NCBI GenBank assembly: GCA_036826375.1
Contig: DAISWL010000001.1
Coordinates: 118,263-182,262, forward strand
DNA length: 64,000 nucleotides
Source of the DNA: DAISWL01 sp036826375
GTDB lineage: Bacteria; Patescibacteriota; Saccharimonadia; Saccharimonadales; HK-STAS-PATE-42
Direction: 5' to 3'
In this document: positions 34,339 to 43,635 of the stretch, piece after piece
How positions within the stretch are numbered: the first letter of the stretch is position 1
Layout of the letters: each line of letters opens with the position of its first letter
Made by a program: the position numbers and the translations under genes
The notes under the pieces: model-generated
Told to the model about the DNA's origin: nothing
Database searches by the model: none
Seen by the model: the letters and a program-made list of their open reading frames with translations, nothing else

Positions 34339-35178
34339 ATGAAACTTGAAGACTGGCTAAAACAAGCTAGTGCTAAGCTTAAGTTAGCCGACATCCCAAG
34401 TTGGCATCAAGATGCTAAGTTTATAGCGATGCACTATCTTGATTTAGAAAGTACTCAGTTGATTTTAGCTGATTCTACAGTGCCGAAAGCTGATTTAGAT
34501 AAGCTTAATCTAGCTATAAAACGCAGGGTGGAGATGGAGCCTCTGGCATACATAATAGGCGAAACTAATTTTTATGGCAGAGATTTCATAGTTGATAACA
34601 GGGTTTTGATCCCCCGCCCAGAAACTGAAAATTTAATAGATTTTATCTTAAGCTTAAAACTTGAAGAACCCAAGTTAGTTGATATAGGAACCGGGAGCGG
34701 AATCATAGGTTTGACTTTAGCTTGCGAAATTTTCAAATCAGAAGTTAATATGCTAGATATAAGTTCAGATTGTCTAGAGGTTACAAGGATGAACTCCGAA
34801 AGACTGAGAGATGAAATAAACTCCAATAAATCGACCTTGAACTTTAAACAATCTGACCTATTGGCTGACTGTGAGTTTGAGCCGCTAGATTTAATTGTAG
34901 CCAATTTACCCTATGTGGATATTAGTTGGGATTGGTTAGATTTGAAATCGTTGAGTTTTGAGCCTAGTTTAGCTTTGTGGGCGGAAGATTCGGGCTTAAG
35001 TTTAGTAAAAAAATTGATTGATCAATCTTTTAGTTATTTAAAGCCTGGTGGGCATCTGGTTTTAGAGGTAGACTCATCGCAAAAAGAAAAAGTTGAAATC
35101 TATGGTAAAGATGTTGGGTTTAAACCCATTAGATTAGAGCCAAAATTCGGTCAGTTTATTGTAGTATTTAGAATTTAA
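34339..35178 (+). CDS. prmC: Release factor glutamine N5-methyltransferase
   Basis: A 279-residue SAM-dependent enzyme that methylates the glutamine of the GGQ motif of release factors. LVDIGTGSGIIGLTLA is the SAM-binding loop, IPRPETENLIDF the HemK/PrmC signature, and the catalytic NPPY is NLPY here (IVANLPYVD). The change of the first Pro to Leu is unusual but the Asn and Tyr are kept. Spacing to prfA suggests coupled translation. Confidence 0.92.
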   Translation: MKLEDWLKQASAKLKLADIPSWHQDAKFIAMHYLDLESTQLILADSTVPKADLDKLNLAIKRRVEMEPLAYIIGETNFYGRDFIVDNRVLIPRPETENLIDFILSLKLEEPKLVDIGTGSGIIGLTLACEIFKSEVNMLDISSDCLEVTRMNSERLRDEINSNKSTLNFKQSDLLADCEFEPLDLIVANLPYVDISWDWLDLKSLSFEPSLALWAEDSGLSLVKKLIDQSFSYLKPGGHLVLEVDSSQKEKVEIYGKDVGFKPIRLEPKFGQFIVVFRI

Positions 35179-35180
35179 AC

Positions 35181-35960
35181 TTAAAGGAATAAGCAGATAA
35201 TAATGCTAAACAGTAAAGCTAAAACCAATGGTATGGATGATATTGAGTTGGATTTAGAACTCTTAAGCAGATAGTAACTTGTCTCAAAGCCTATAAAGCT
35301 AATCGTGAGCAGCAAGCCGGAACTAGTCAATATTAGTAATCCACCCGTAGAGTATGAACTCGTGTAGTTAAACAGGAATGTCACGGAATAGCTAGTAATT
35401 AATAACCACATTAAGCTTAATTTATTTCCCTCGTTAGAATCTTGGTAACTTAATCTAATATGGTATGATGCGGCAGATATTATCAACACGACAGCGACCC
35501 CTACTAATACTTGCGGAGCAAACGCTAAATACCAAAATGCAGCTATTAATCCGAGAATTACCGAGACATAGGATTGTATAGTTACTCCTAGCTTGGAGCT
35601 AAAATGTTTAATCATTATAAGCCAAAAAACGTAGAATAAAGCTAAGGCTAATCTTAAATACATAACCCTGGAGCTTATAGCTAAACCGTCTAAAGGCCCT
35701 CCCCTACCGGCGAGGTACATTGTCGCAACAACCGAAACGCCTAATACAAAATCAACTCCGTTGGCTTTAATATTATCCAGCCAAAATCTAGGCTTAACCA
35801 TGAAAACACGCCATTTACTTAAAACAACCAACATTATAGCGACGGAATAAAGGCTAAAATTTTGTATTAAAATATAGATAGCGGCTGGTAGCATTAAGCT
35901 TAATAATGCATGGAGCAATACTCCTGATAAATCTTTAGTTTTCTTTAGCTTGTTGATCAT
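35181..35960 (-). CDS. Hypothetical polytopic membrane protein
   Basis: A 259-residue protein with about seven to eight hydrophobic segments and few charged loops. KWRVFMVKPRFWLDNIKANGVDF lies between the second and third segments. No family was recognised. Its start overlaps the end of the LCP gene by 26 bases, so the two are translationally coupled and it may act in cell-wall or surface-polymer attachment. Confidence 0.6.
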   Translation of the reverse strand: MINKLKKTKDLSGVLLHALLSLMLPAAIYILIQNFSLYSVAIMLVVLSKWRVFMVKPRFWLDNIKANGVDFVLGVSVVATMYLAGRGGPLDGLAISSRVMYLRLALALFYVFWLIMIKHFSSKLGVTIQSYVSVILGLIAAFWYLAFAPQVLVGVAVVLIISAASYHIRLSYQDSNEGNKLSLMWLLITSYSVTFLFNYTSSYSTGGLLILTSSGLLLTISFIGFETSYYLLKSSKSNSISSIPLVLALLFSIIICLFL

Positions 35961-37524
35961 TACTACCTACTATTATAACAAAATCTGCATCATATTTAGA
36001 CTTATAACTAGCTATGGTAGCCTCATCCCCATCATCTACAGGGGATATCTTCTCTTTAATGGAAACTAGTGATGCTTGTTTATCTTTATTTAAAACTATA
36101 ATCTGATTATTTTGATAGCTTCTAGAAGCCGCATTACCAGTATCTAAGATTTCCACCCCTAAGGATTCTAGATTCTTGGCCTTATCAGCTGCCAAACCGG
36201 GGATGCCAGTGCCATTGAGGACGACCACTTTGGGCTGCTCCTTCACTATTGGATCGTTGGACGTAAGCTTTCTGACAAATTGACTAATTTTAGAATAGTT
36301 AGCTGGCCCGCCTTGTACGCTTAGGGCCTTTGATCCGTTAGGCGCATCGTAATTTATTAGCACGTTACTAGTGCTCAGGCCTTCTGAAGTAATAGAGCTA
36401 TCTTTGACATTCTTACCTAATTCATAAAGCCTTACAATTTCATTTGCTTGAAGATTATGATGAACGTTATCGCCAGCTGAATCAAGCAAATCTGCAATTT
36501 TTTCAGGGTTAGATAGGGTTCCGGCTGAAAGGGCCTTTTTACGTATTTCAACCAGTATTTGACGTTGGTAATCGGCTCGGCTGAAATCTGAGTTAGCCAT
36601 ACCGCAACCGCCGCCAGCATTTCTAGAACGGGATAGATTTAACGCCTGTTCGCCATTAAGATGTTGAACACCCTTGGGTAACTTAATGGTCGTATAAACA
36701 TCGTATACCCCGCCGCCTCCAACACAGTAGGGGTCGCCACTATCAATATTAATATCAACGCCGCCCACGGCATCAACAGCCTCTCTAAAAGCTTGATAAT
36801 CTATTTTTATAAAGTAAGGTATATCTAATCCGGTGACTTTAGAGGCTATTTGGGCAAGATTATTCATCCCTTTGTCGGTAGCCATATTGTCACTACTTTC
36901 GCCGTCTTTGCCTCTAAAGTAAGCTTCATTTATTTTACCAGCGTTCCCAAGTCTACTAGAATCGTTGTAATTAACCCAGAGATCCCTGGGTATCGAAAGC
37001 ATAAGTGCTGAATTATCAACCGTATTTATGCTTATAATCATAATTGAATCAGTCAACTCCGCCCCTTCGTGACCAGGATCATCCTCACTAGTGCCAGAGA
37101 CTAAGATATTAACTCGACCCTGGTCCTCCCCCTTAAGTTTAGTGGGGATTAGGATATTAGCAATACTACCACCACTTATGTTATTTAGGGCTTTAGCATA
37201 ACGATAGCCAAAATAAGTAGCCGGGATTATTAATAATAAAAATGCTATTAAAAATATTTTCTTCTTAGTGAGCTTAAATATTTTAAATCTAGCCCTACTA
37301 GAAGATCTCATATCGGGCAGATCTTGTGGATTTAAAAAGGAACTGCTATCACCTATTATGGGCGGGAGTGTGCTTCTATCAAAATCATTAGACTTAATCT
37401 CGTTGCCAGATTCTGTTTGTTTGATATGATTCTTTTTAGCATAGCCATCGTAAACCTCTGTTCTAGGGTTATTCAGGTTATTTTTTTTCTTTTTCGGTAA
37501 GAACCCATCAATGTTATTTTTCAT
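35935..37524 (-). CDS. LytR-CpsA-Psr (LCP) family protein with LytR_C domain
   Basis: A 529-residue protein. A charged cytoplasmic N-terminus of about 85 residues precedes one membrane helix (about 88-108). The extracellular LCP domain has GRVNILVSGTSEDDPGHEG, LTDSIMIISINT, LMLSIPRDLWVNY, and LNGEQALNLSRSRNAGG. Residues from about 430 (VVVLNGTGIPGLAADKAKNLE) are the LytR_C domain. LCP enzymes transfer undecaprenyl-linked polymers onto peptidoglycan, so this points to a decorated Gram-positive-type envelope. The next gene overlaps it. Confidence 0.92.
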   Translation of the reverse strand: MKNNIDGFLPKKKKNNLNNPRTEVYDGYAKKNHIKQTESGNEIKSNDFDRSTLPPIIGDSSSFLNPQDLPDMRSSSRARFKIFKLTKKKIFLIAFLLLIIPATYFGYRYAKALNNISGGSIANILIPTKLKGEDQGRVNILVSGTSEDDPGHEGAELTDSIMIISINTVDNSALMLSIPRDLWVNYNDSSRLGNAGKINEAYFRGKDGESSDNMATDKGMNNLAQIASKVTGLDIPYFIKIDYQAFREAVDAVGGVDINIDSGDPYCVGGGGVYDVYTTIKLPKGVQHLNGEQALNLSRSRNAGGGCGMANSDFSRADYQRQILVEIRKKALSAGTLSNPEKIADLLDSAGDNVHHNLQANEIVRLYELGKNVKDSSITSEGLSTSNVLINYDAPNGSKALSVQGGPANYSKISQFVRKLTSNDPIVKEQPKVVVLNGTGIPGLAADKAKNLESLGVEILDTGNAASRSYQNNQIIVLNKDKQASLVSIKEKISPVDDGDEATIASYKSKYDADFVIIVGSNDQQAKEN

Positions 37525-37621
37525 AAGTTAACAAGAATCATTATACTATTATGGCTCATCCATGTACAATGTTTATTTTGCTTAAGCTAAATAAACTCAG
37601 CATGCTATAATAAATTATCTT

Positions 37622-38278
37622 ATGAAAATACAATCTGAATCAAACGAATCAATAGAACCAACCGAGCCCAAGAAAATGAAAATTCATACCGATAAAAACG
37701 AAGCTAATTCGACCCTATCTTTCATAGGAGTTGTAGTCAGCGCTTTCGTATTAGCTCTAATATTAACCAACTTTGTTTTTCAGAAATTTGACGTAGTTGG
37801 CAGCAGTATGTACCCAACAGTGCACGATAAAGATATAATCCTGGTCAACAAGCTGCCGGTAACAAAAAGCAAGTTAAGTAATAAGACCTACATACCGCAA
37901 CGAGGCGATATTATAGTGTTTGAATCACCCCTATCATACGGATCATCTAAAGAGAAAAGTCTTATCAAAAGAGTAATCGCCCTGCCGGGAGAAAAGGTCA
38001 GCTTAAAGAGTGGGAAGATCACTGTCTACAACAACGAGCATCCAAGTGGCTTTGACCCAGATTCAGCCTATAAGGAAAATCTACCCTACACCGATGGGGA
38101 TATTGATAGCCTTACAGTACCAGAAGGACATATTTTTGTCAGTGGAGACAACAGAACTTCTGGAGAATCATTAGATTCCAGGAACTCACTAGGCACTGTT
38201 CCTTTGAAAAATATAATCGGTGAGGCTTGGCTTAGAATTTATCCTTTTTCTGATAGCAAAAACTTTTATAAAAACTAG
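37622..38278 (+). CDS. lepB: Signal peptidase I
   Basis: A 218-residue membrane protease with one N-terminal membrane anchor (about residues 34-56). The catalytic Ser is in VVGSSMYPTV, the general-base Lys in LIKRVIALPGE, and the domain E region in VSGDNRTSGESLDSRNSLG. It cleaves signal peptides of exported proteins. TATAAT lies about 13 bases upstream of the ATG. Confidence 0.95.
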   Translation: MKIQSESNESIEPTEPKKMKIHTDKNEANSTLSFIGVVVSAFVLALILTNFVFQKFDVVGSSMYPTVHDKDIILVNKLPVTKSKLSNKTYIPQRGDIIVFESPLSYGSSKEKSLIKRVIALPGEKVSLKSGKITVYNNEHPSGFDPDSAYKENLPYTDGDIDSLTVPEGHIFVSGDNRTSGESLDSRNSLGTVPLKNIIGEAWLRIYPFSDSKNFYKN

Positions 38279-38388
38279 AGAATTACTCTTTTGAGATATT
38301 GATAACGGTTATTTAAACTTAAAGCGTTACTTCAAAATAGAATTAAATTGATTCTTTTTGCTAACTTTAAGTTTTAGTAAAATAAAAA

Positions 38389-39270
38389 CTAGTTGAAGAA
38401 ATTTTGAATTTTCTTCAAGTCATCATCATCACTAAAGCTAATTACAATATTGCCACCCTTAGCCCTAGGTTTAATTTGAACTGGCATATTAAGCCTAGTT
38501 GAAATGTTTGATATGAAATCTTTATGTGCTTTTAAGTATTTAAGTTTAGCAGGTTCAGTTTTCTCAGATTCCCCAAGTTTAACCCTTACAGAATACTCTT
38601 CAGCCTGACGAACGCTCCAGCCATCATTAACACAATGAGCAAGTAGAGCTCTCTGTTCTTTTGGATAATCTTTAAGAGAAAGAACCGCCCGAGCGTGGCC
38701 CTCTTTAATTTTATTAGCAAGTAGAGCTTCTTTGGCGTAATCTGGCAAGTTCATTAAGCGCATTATATTTATGATAGCCTGTGGACTCTTACCAATTTTC
38801 TTTCCGATATCTTCAGCCTTAAGCTTGAATTGATCTTTTAGCGCCAAAAAAGATGCCGCCGCCTCAAGTGGATTTAAATCTTCCCTTTGGACATTTTCAA
38901 TCAGCGCCACCTCTATTATTTGCTGTTTTTGAAGAGTTCTAATCAGTGCGGGGACTTGATCAAGCCCAGCCAAACGAGCCGCTCGATAGCGCCGCTCACC
39001 AGCTACAATTTGGTATTTATCAGATTTAAGTTTAACAACAACCAGTGGTTGTATGATTCCGTGTTCTTTAATTGAGTTGGCGAGATCTTCAAGAGCCTGC
39101 TCGTCGAAACTACGACGTGGCTGATCTTTATTCGGCTCAATATTATCGAGGTTAATCATCTCTATCTTTTTATCAGATGATTTTCCGAAAACTACATCCA
39201 GGTTATCATCACCCAGACCTTCGGGGATTAAAGATCCCAACCCTTTTCCTAATTTAGAAGAGCCTATCAT
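38389..39270 (-). CDS. parB: Chromosome partitioning protein ParB
   Basis: A 293-residue CTPase/DNA-binding protein. ERRYRAARLAGLDQVPALIRT is the GERRxRA nucleotide region, and ALIENVQREDLNPLEAAASF precedes the helix-turn-helix (EDIGKKIGKSPQAIINIMRL). The C-terminal dimerisation part follows. It overlaps parA by 17 bases. No perfect parS palindrome was spotted in this window. Confidence 0.95.
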   Translation of the reverse strand: MIGSSKLGKGLGSLIPEGLGDDNLDVVFGKSSDKKIEMINLDNIEPNKDQPRRSFDEQALEDLANSIKEHGIIQPLVVVKLKSDKYQIVAGERRYRAARLAGLDQVPALIRTLQKQQIIEVALIENVQREDLNPLEAAASFLALKDQFKLKAEDIGKKIGKSPQAIINIMRLMNLPDYAKEALLANKIKEGHARAVLSLKDYPKEQRALLAHCVNDGWSVRQAEEYSVRVKLGESEKTEPAKLKYLKAHKDFISNISTRLNMPVQIKPRAKGGNIVISFSDDDDLKKIQNFFN

Positions 39271-40018
39271 ACACCTCCTTTGCTAACTTTTTATAGGCCC
39301 TAGAGCCTTTTGACCATTTATCATAAATACTGATTGGTTTACCATGGCTGGGAGCCTCGGCTAATCTAACATTTCTAGGGATTTGAACCTTAAACATGCT
39401 CTTTGGAAAATGCTTAGCCACCTCGCCAGAGACGGCATCCGAGAGTGAGTTACGCTTATCAATCATAGTCATTAAAACTCCTAGAATTTCTAAATTTGGA
39501 TTTAGAGATTTCCTAACCCTTTGCATGGTCTCCAGTAGTTGAGATAATCCCTCTAAAGCATAGTATTCGGCCTGAACCGGCATTAGAACATGGCTAGAAG
39601 CATTAAGAGCATTTACCGTTAATATTCCTAAGCTAGGTGGGCAATCTATTAAAATTACGTCGTAATCACTGCTAACCGAGCTTATTGCCTGCTTTAATTT
39701 ATTGAGCCTATTTTCATCTACAGCTAAACCTACTTCACTATCGGCTAACCTTCTATCCGTTGAGGCGATGAATAATCTTTCATTAACCGTAGGGCTAATA
39801 GCATCATTAAGCTTAACCTGAGAAGTTAGTACATCCCCTATATTTTTTACTGATTCCTTAGGGATGCCCAACCCACTAGTTGCGTTTCCTTGTGGGTCAA
39901 GATCTATCAGCAGAACCCTTAGCTTGTGTTCCTCCGCCAAATTATAAGCCAAATTAACAGTAGTAGTAGTTTTGCCTACTCCGCCCTTTTGGTTTGTAAC
40001 CGCTATAACTTTAGCCAT
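39254..40018 (-). CDS. parA: Chromosome partitioning ATPase ParA (Soj)
   Basis: A 254-residue Walker-type ATPase. The deviant Walker A KGGVGKTTTTVNLA follows the start, with VLLIDLDPQGNATSGLG, VILIDCPPSLGILTVNAL, and PVQAEYYALEGLSQLLETM. It works with ParB in chromosome segregation. It forms a two-gene operon, parA-parB, on the minus strand. Confidence 0.96.
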   Translation of the reverse strand: MAKVIAVTNQKGGVGKTTTTVNLAYNLAEEHKLRVLLIDLDPQGNATSGLGIPKESVKNIGDVLTSQVKLNDAISPTVNERLFIASTDRRLADSEVGLAVDENRLNKLKQAISSVSSDYDVILIDCPPSLGILTVNALNASSHVLMPVQAEYYALEGLSQLLETMQRVRKSLNPNLEILGVLMTMIDKRNSLSDAVSGEVAKHFPKSMFKVQIPRNVRLAEAPSHGKPISIYDKWSKGSRAYKKLAKEVYDRLF

Positions 40019-40070
40019 GTTTAGTTTTTTGTACCCTCTCTTTAAACTTAAGCTTATTATAACATATCGT

Positions 40071-40098
40071 AAAAGAAAAAGACTCCGCGAAGGGAGCC
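40071..40098 (-). terminator. Intrinsic terminator of rplU
   Basis: On the minus strand GGCTCC and GGAGTC form a stem with loop CTTCGC-like, followed by TTTTTCTTTT. It sits about 30 bases after the rplU stop. Confidence 0.7.
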
Positions 40099-40126
40099 TT
40101 CATCAAAACCAAATTATTAATATATC

Positions 40127-40429
40127 TTATTTTATAGATGTTATCTCGATAATACTTTTGTGCTGGCGATGACCCTTTAAAGATTTCACTCTTTTTTTAG
40201 CCTTAAACTTACCAACAAGAATTTTCTTATCTTTTTTATCAGCTTCAAGAACCTTAGCTGTAACCTTAACTTTAGTTTCAGGCTTACCAATTTCTACTTT
40301 ATCGCCATCCACAACTAGCAAGGCTGGGAATTCTACTTTTTCATCTTCGCCTAAAAGTTCAACATCTAATTTCTGACCTTCAGTTACTATGTATTGTTTG
40401 CCACCTGTTAAAATCACTGCCTTTTTCAT
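40127..40429 (-). CDS. rplU: Large ribosomal subunit protein bL21
   Basis: A 100-residue L21. ILTGGKQYIVTEGQKLDVELL is the conserved start, KVLEADKKDKKILVGKFKAKKR and GHRQHKS the C-terminal rRNA-binding part. The usual partner rpmA does not follow; a terminator does, so the gene is monocistronic here. Confidence 0.94.
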   Translation of the reverse strand: MKKAVILTGGKQYIVTEGQKLDVELLGEDEKVEFPALLVVDGDKVEIGKPETKVKVTAKVLEADKKDKKILVGKFKAKKRVKSLKGHRQHKSIIEITSIK

Positions 40430-40507
40430 TATTTCCTCATCTTTTATTAATTTTTAGTAATTAAGATTAATTCTAACATAATTCTTGCTTTTATCAAAGT
40501 CAAGCTA

Positions 40508-40526
40508 TTGGTGACCCCACGGAGAA
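40508..40526 (-). repeat. 19-bp copy of the 3' end of tRNA-Glu
   Basis: TTGGTGACCCCACGGAGAA at 40508-40526 repeats exactly at 40634-40652, where it covers the CCA end and T-arm of tRNA-Glu. The 107 bases between contain several short inverted repeats. Duplicated tRNA 3' ends are typical att scars of integrated elements. Confidence 0.7.
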
Positions 40527-40634
40527 GTTTCCTTTTAGCTTCGCTTTCGGAAAGCTTCGCCCGAACTCTACGTTCGATCCTCCTGTTTATTTCTTAAAAA
40601 TAAACTTTGAATTAAAAATTCAAAAGCTGACCTT

Positions 40635-40709
40635 TGGTGACCCCACGGAGAATCGAACTCCGATTACCAGATTGAGAATCTGGCGTCCTAACCGTTAGAC
40701 GATGGGGCC
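40635..40709 (-). tRNA. tRNA-Glu (CTC)
   Basis: Minus strand. The acceptor arm GGCCCCA pairs with TGGGGTC, the anticodon arm is CCAGA-TTCTCAA-TCTGG with anticodon CTC, and the T-arm is GGAG-TTCGATT-CTCC. The discriminator A and an encoded CCA follow. D-arm TCGTCTAACGGTTAGGA is regular. All 3' CCA bases are in the DNA. Confidence 0.95.
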
Positions 40710-40730
40710 GTTACTTTAAACTAAACTTAA

Positions 40731-40768
40731 GTTTAGCATCTTGAGACAAATCGCTCAAGATGCTAAAC
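40731..40768 (-). terminator. Hairpin after ileS
   Basis: GTTTAGCATCTTGAG (40731-40745) and CTCAAGATGCTAAAC (40754-40768) make a perfect 15-bp stem with an 8-base loop, beginning 13 bases past the ileS stop. The T tract is interrupted and merges with a palindromic copy of the AARCTTAA repeat at 40721-40736. Confidence 0.65.
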
Positions 40769-40780
40769 AGAATTAGTCTT

Positions 40781-43633
40781 TTAGCTTTTCTCCAAACTTA
40801 AACTTAACTCCTTGCCATCAATTTTAACTTCCTCTTGATGACTGTAACGAGAGGAACTGTCTATTTCGTTAGCCAAAGTCTCTTTTGCTATCTCATCTTT
40901 AAACTGCTCTATTGCAGAATTCAGAGTTTGGTCACTACTGGTTAAACTTAATTTGATTCTATCATCAACATTTAGACCGGCGCTTTTACGAGCAGATTGA
41001 ACCACTCGGATAACCTCGCGAGCCAAGCCTTCTGCTTTCAATTCATCTGTTAAATTGAAATCTAAGCTGATTTCTTCCCCACCAATATTAACTTCTTTAA
41101 CGTTAAGTTCTTCTTTGATTACATCAATTAGATAATCTGGGCAAGAAGGAACCTGAATACTGGCTAACGGTTGGCGAACTTTCATTTGGGCTTTGGCTCT
41201 TAAGCTTAAGCCTTCGGTGATGTAGCCGCGGACGGCGTCCATCTCTTGCTCTAGCTTGGAATCTACCAAATCGGGATTAAGTTTAGGGTAATCCTCTAGA
41301 TGAACTGATCCTTTATCTGTTAATTTGCGGAAGAGATCTTCAGCCATAAACGGCGCAAACGGAGCTATAAGCTTAGAAAATTCAACCAGAACATAATAAA
41401 GCGTATCGTAAGCAGACATTTTATCGCCATCATTTTCAGATTTCCAAAAACGCTTTCTGCTACGTCGAACAAACCAGTTGCTCAAATCATCTAGAAAAAT
41501 GATTGTTGGGCGAGTGGCATCATTAAGCTTAAACTGATCCATCCCTTCAGTTGCTGACTTTATCACATTCTGAAGTTTGCTTAAAATCCATCGATCAAGC
41601 GGGTTTTTGGAATCTGGAACTTTACCATATTCAGCTTCATATCCATCAACACTAGCGTACATAGTGAAGAAATCGTAACTGTTATAAAGCATATTAAGTT
41701 TACGCTCCACTACTGTTATATCTTTATCGATAAGGTCGGCATCTTCTCCGTTCATAAAGGGAGAGTTGAACAAAAACATTCGCCAAGCATCAGCGCTTAA
41801 CTGATCGTAAAGTACAGTTGGCTCGGTATAATTACCGAAGCTCTTACTCATTTTCCGACCATCATTGCCAGCTAATGTTCCGTGCGAAATAACATTTTTG
41901 AAACACTTTTTACCGAACAGACCGATACTCATTACATGCATGTAGTAGAACCAAGCCCTTGTTTGAGCAATATATTCGGTGATGAAATCTCCTGGGAAGT
42001 TATCTTCAAATTTCTGCTTGTTTTCAAATGGGTAATGGAACTGAGCAAAAGGCATACTACCGCTTTCAAACCAACAATCTATCACCTTGCCGATGTGATG
42101 CATGGTTGCTCCATCTAACTGGAATGTAACGTTAATCACATTAGGGAGGTGGTAATCATCTAAGCTTAATCCTGTAAATTCGCTGAACTCGGCATAAGAA
42201 CCAAATACTTTAACCACTTCGGTTCCATCTTGTTTTTGACCTTTCCAAACAGGAATTGGCGTAGCCCAATATCTATCTCTACTTAAGTTCCAATCAGGAG
42301 CCGAATTAATGGTATTTTTGAATCTACCATCTTTAAGATGAGCTGGAACCCAGTTTATCGAGTTGTTTTCTTCTAGCATCTCATTTTTTTGAGATTGAAT
42401 ATCAAAGAACCAGCTTGGATGAGCCCTATACATCAACTTACCGTCGCATCTGTGGCAGTGCGGATATTCGTGTTTAATGTATTCAACCTTAAGAGCTTTT
42501 TCTTCTGATACCAAGTTTTTAGCAATCTCTTTGTTAACTTCCCAGATATTTTTGCCGAGCCATGGGCCTTGAGTATAACTACCATTTTCATCGACATCAA
42601 TAACCAAGGGTAGATGATTAAGCTTAGCCAATTCGTAATCATCCTCACCGTAAGCTGGCGCAATGTGAACCAAGCCAGAGCCATCCTCATCACTAACAAA
42701 ATCAGCCTCTAAAATTTTGTGAGCCTCCGGACCGTGACTTTCAAATAATGGCTCGTAATGCTTGCCCACTATTGAGCCGATTTCAAAATCACCAATCATT
42801 TCATAGTTTAATGGCTGATGCTTTTCATCTGTTAACACTTTTTGGTATAGCTTTTTAGCTACAATAACATTTTTGCCATTAAGCTTAACCTCAACGTATT
42901 CGATGTTAGAATTAACCGCGATAGCCACATTCGCCGGAAGAGTCCATGGAGTAGTTGTCCACGCTAATAAATATTTATCCTGATCAACTAACTTGAAGTA
43001 AACGAACACGCTCGGGTCGGTATCCATCTGATAACTGTTATCCATAGCTACTTCTGATTTAGAAATTGGTGTAGCATCTTTTGTGCAGTAAAGCAGAACT
43101 TTTTCTCCCTCATATATTTTACCTTTTTCGTGCAACGTCTTGAACGCCCACCAAACTGATTCCATATATTCTTTATCCATAGTTCGATACGGCTTACTCA
43201 TATCTACCCACCGACCGATGCGATCAACGGTATCGTTCCATTCATCACCCGTTTGGACCATGGCATCTCGGCAACTGTTAACGTAATCTTCTAAGCTTAT
43301 TTTAGTGCCAATCTCTTTTTTAGATTTAATACCCAGTTTTTTCTCGGTGAAAACCTCGGCTGGTAAACCGTGACAATCCCAACCCCAATCTCGTTCCACT
43401 TTTTTGCCCTGCATTGTTTGGTAGCGGCAGACAGCATCTTTAACAGCACTAGTGGAAAGGTTACCATGATGCGGTAGGCCAGTGATAAACGGTGGACCAT
43501 CATAAAATACAAATGCGTTATCAGCTGATCGCTGATCTATAGATTTCTGAAAGGTATTGCCTTCCTTCCAATACTTTATGATCTGTTTTTCAACATCACT
43601 ATGCTTATCTCTTTTTTCCGATTTAAATTTCAT
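40781..43633 (-). CDS. ileS: Isoleucyl-tRNA synthetase
   Basis: A 950-residue class I synthetase. The HIGH motif is GLPHHGN in YDGPPFITGLPHHGNLSTS, the editing domain has WTTTPWTLPANVA, the DWxLSRxRYWATPIP motif is present, and KMSKS is in GRKMSKSFGNYTEP. The shape is the eukaryote-like type with a long C-terminal domain. It is the last gene of an operon with an S58 peptidase, a PPase-like gene and a MazF-like gene, with 1-10 base gaps. A candidate T-box leader upstream carries an ATC (Ile) specifier candidate. Confidence 0.96.
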   Translation of the reverse strand: MKFKSEKRDKHSDVEKQIIKYWKEGNTFQKSIDQRSADNAFVFYDGPPFITGLPHHGNLSTSAVKDAVCRYQTMQGKKVERDWGWDCHGLPAEVFTEKKLGIKSKKEIGTKISLEDYVNSCRDAMVQTGDEWNDTVDRIGRWVDMSKPYRTMDKEYMESVWWAFKTLHEKGKIYEGEKVLLYCTKDATPISKSEVAMDNSYQMDTDPSVFVYFKLVDQDKYLLAWTTTPWTLPANVAIAVNSNIEYVEVKLNGKNVIVAKKLYQKVLTDEKHQPLNYEMIGDFEIGSIVGKHYEPLFESHGPEAHKILEADFVSDEDGSGLVHIAPAYGEDDYELAKLNHLPLVIDVDENGSYTQGPWLGKNIWEVNKEIAKNLVSEEKALKVEYIKHEYPHCHRCDGKLMYRAHPSWFFDIQSQKNEMLEENNSINWVPAHLKDGRFKNTINSAPDWNLSRDRYWATPIPVWKGQKQDGTEVVKVFGSYAEFSEFTGLSLDDYHLPNVINVTFQLDGATMHHIGKVIDCWFESGSMPFAQFHYPFENKQKFEDNFPGDFITEYIAQTRAWFYYMHVMSIGLFGKKCFKNVISHGTLAGNDGRKMSKSFGNYTEPTVLYDQLSADAWRMFLFNSPFMNGEDADLIDKDITVVERKLNMLYNSYDFFTMYASVDGYEAEYGKVPDSKNPLDRWILSKLQNVIKSATEGMDQFKLNDATRPTIIFLDDLSNWFVRRSRKRFWKSENDGDKMSAYDTLYYVLVEFSKLIAPFAPFMAEDLFRKLTDKGSVHLEDYPKLNPDLVDSKLEQEMDAVRGYITEGLSLRAKAQMKVRQPLASIQVPSCPDYLIDVIKEELNVKEVNIGGEEISLDFNLTDELKAEGLAREVIRVVQSARKSAGLNVDDRIKLSLTSSDQTLNSAIEQFKDEIAKETLANEIDSSSRYSHQEEVKIDGKELSLSLEKS

Positions 43634-43635
43634 AA

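Noticed and set aside
38389..40018. parS site near parA-parB
   Set aside because: No TGTTTCACGTGAAACA-like palindrome was seen in or around these genes.
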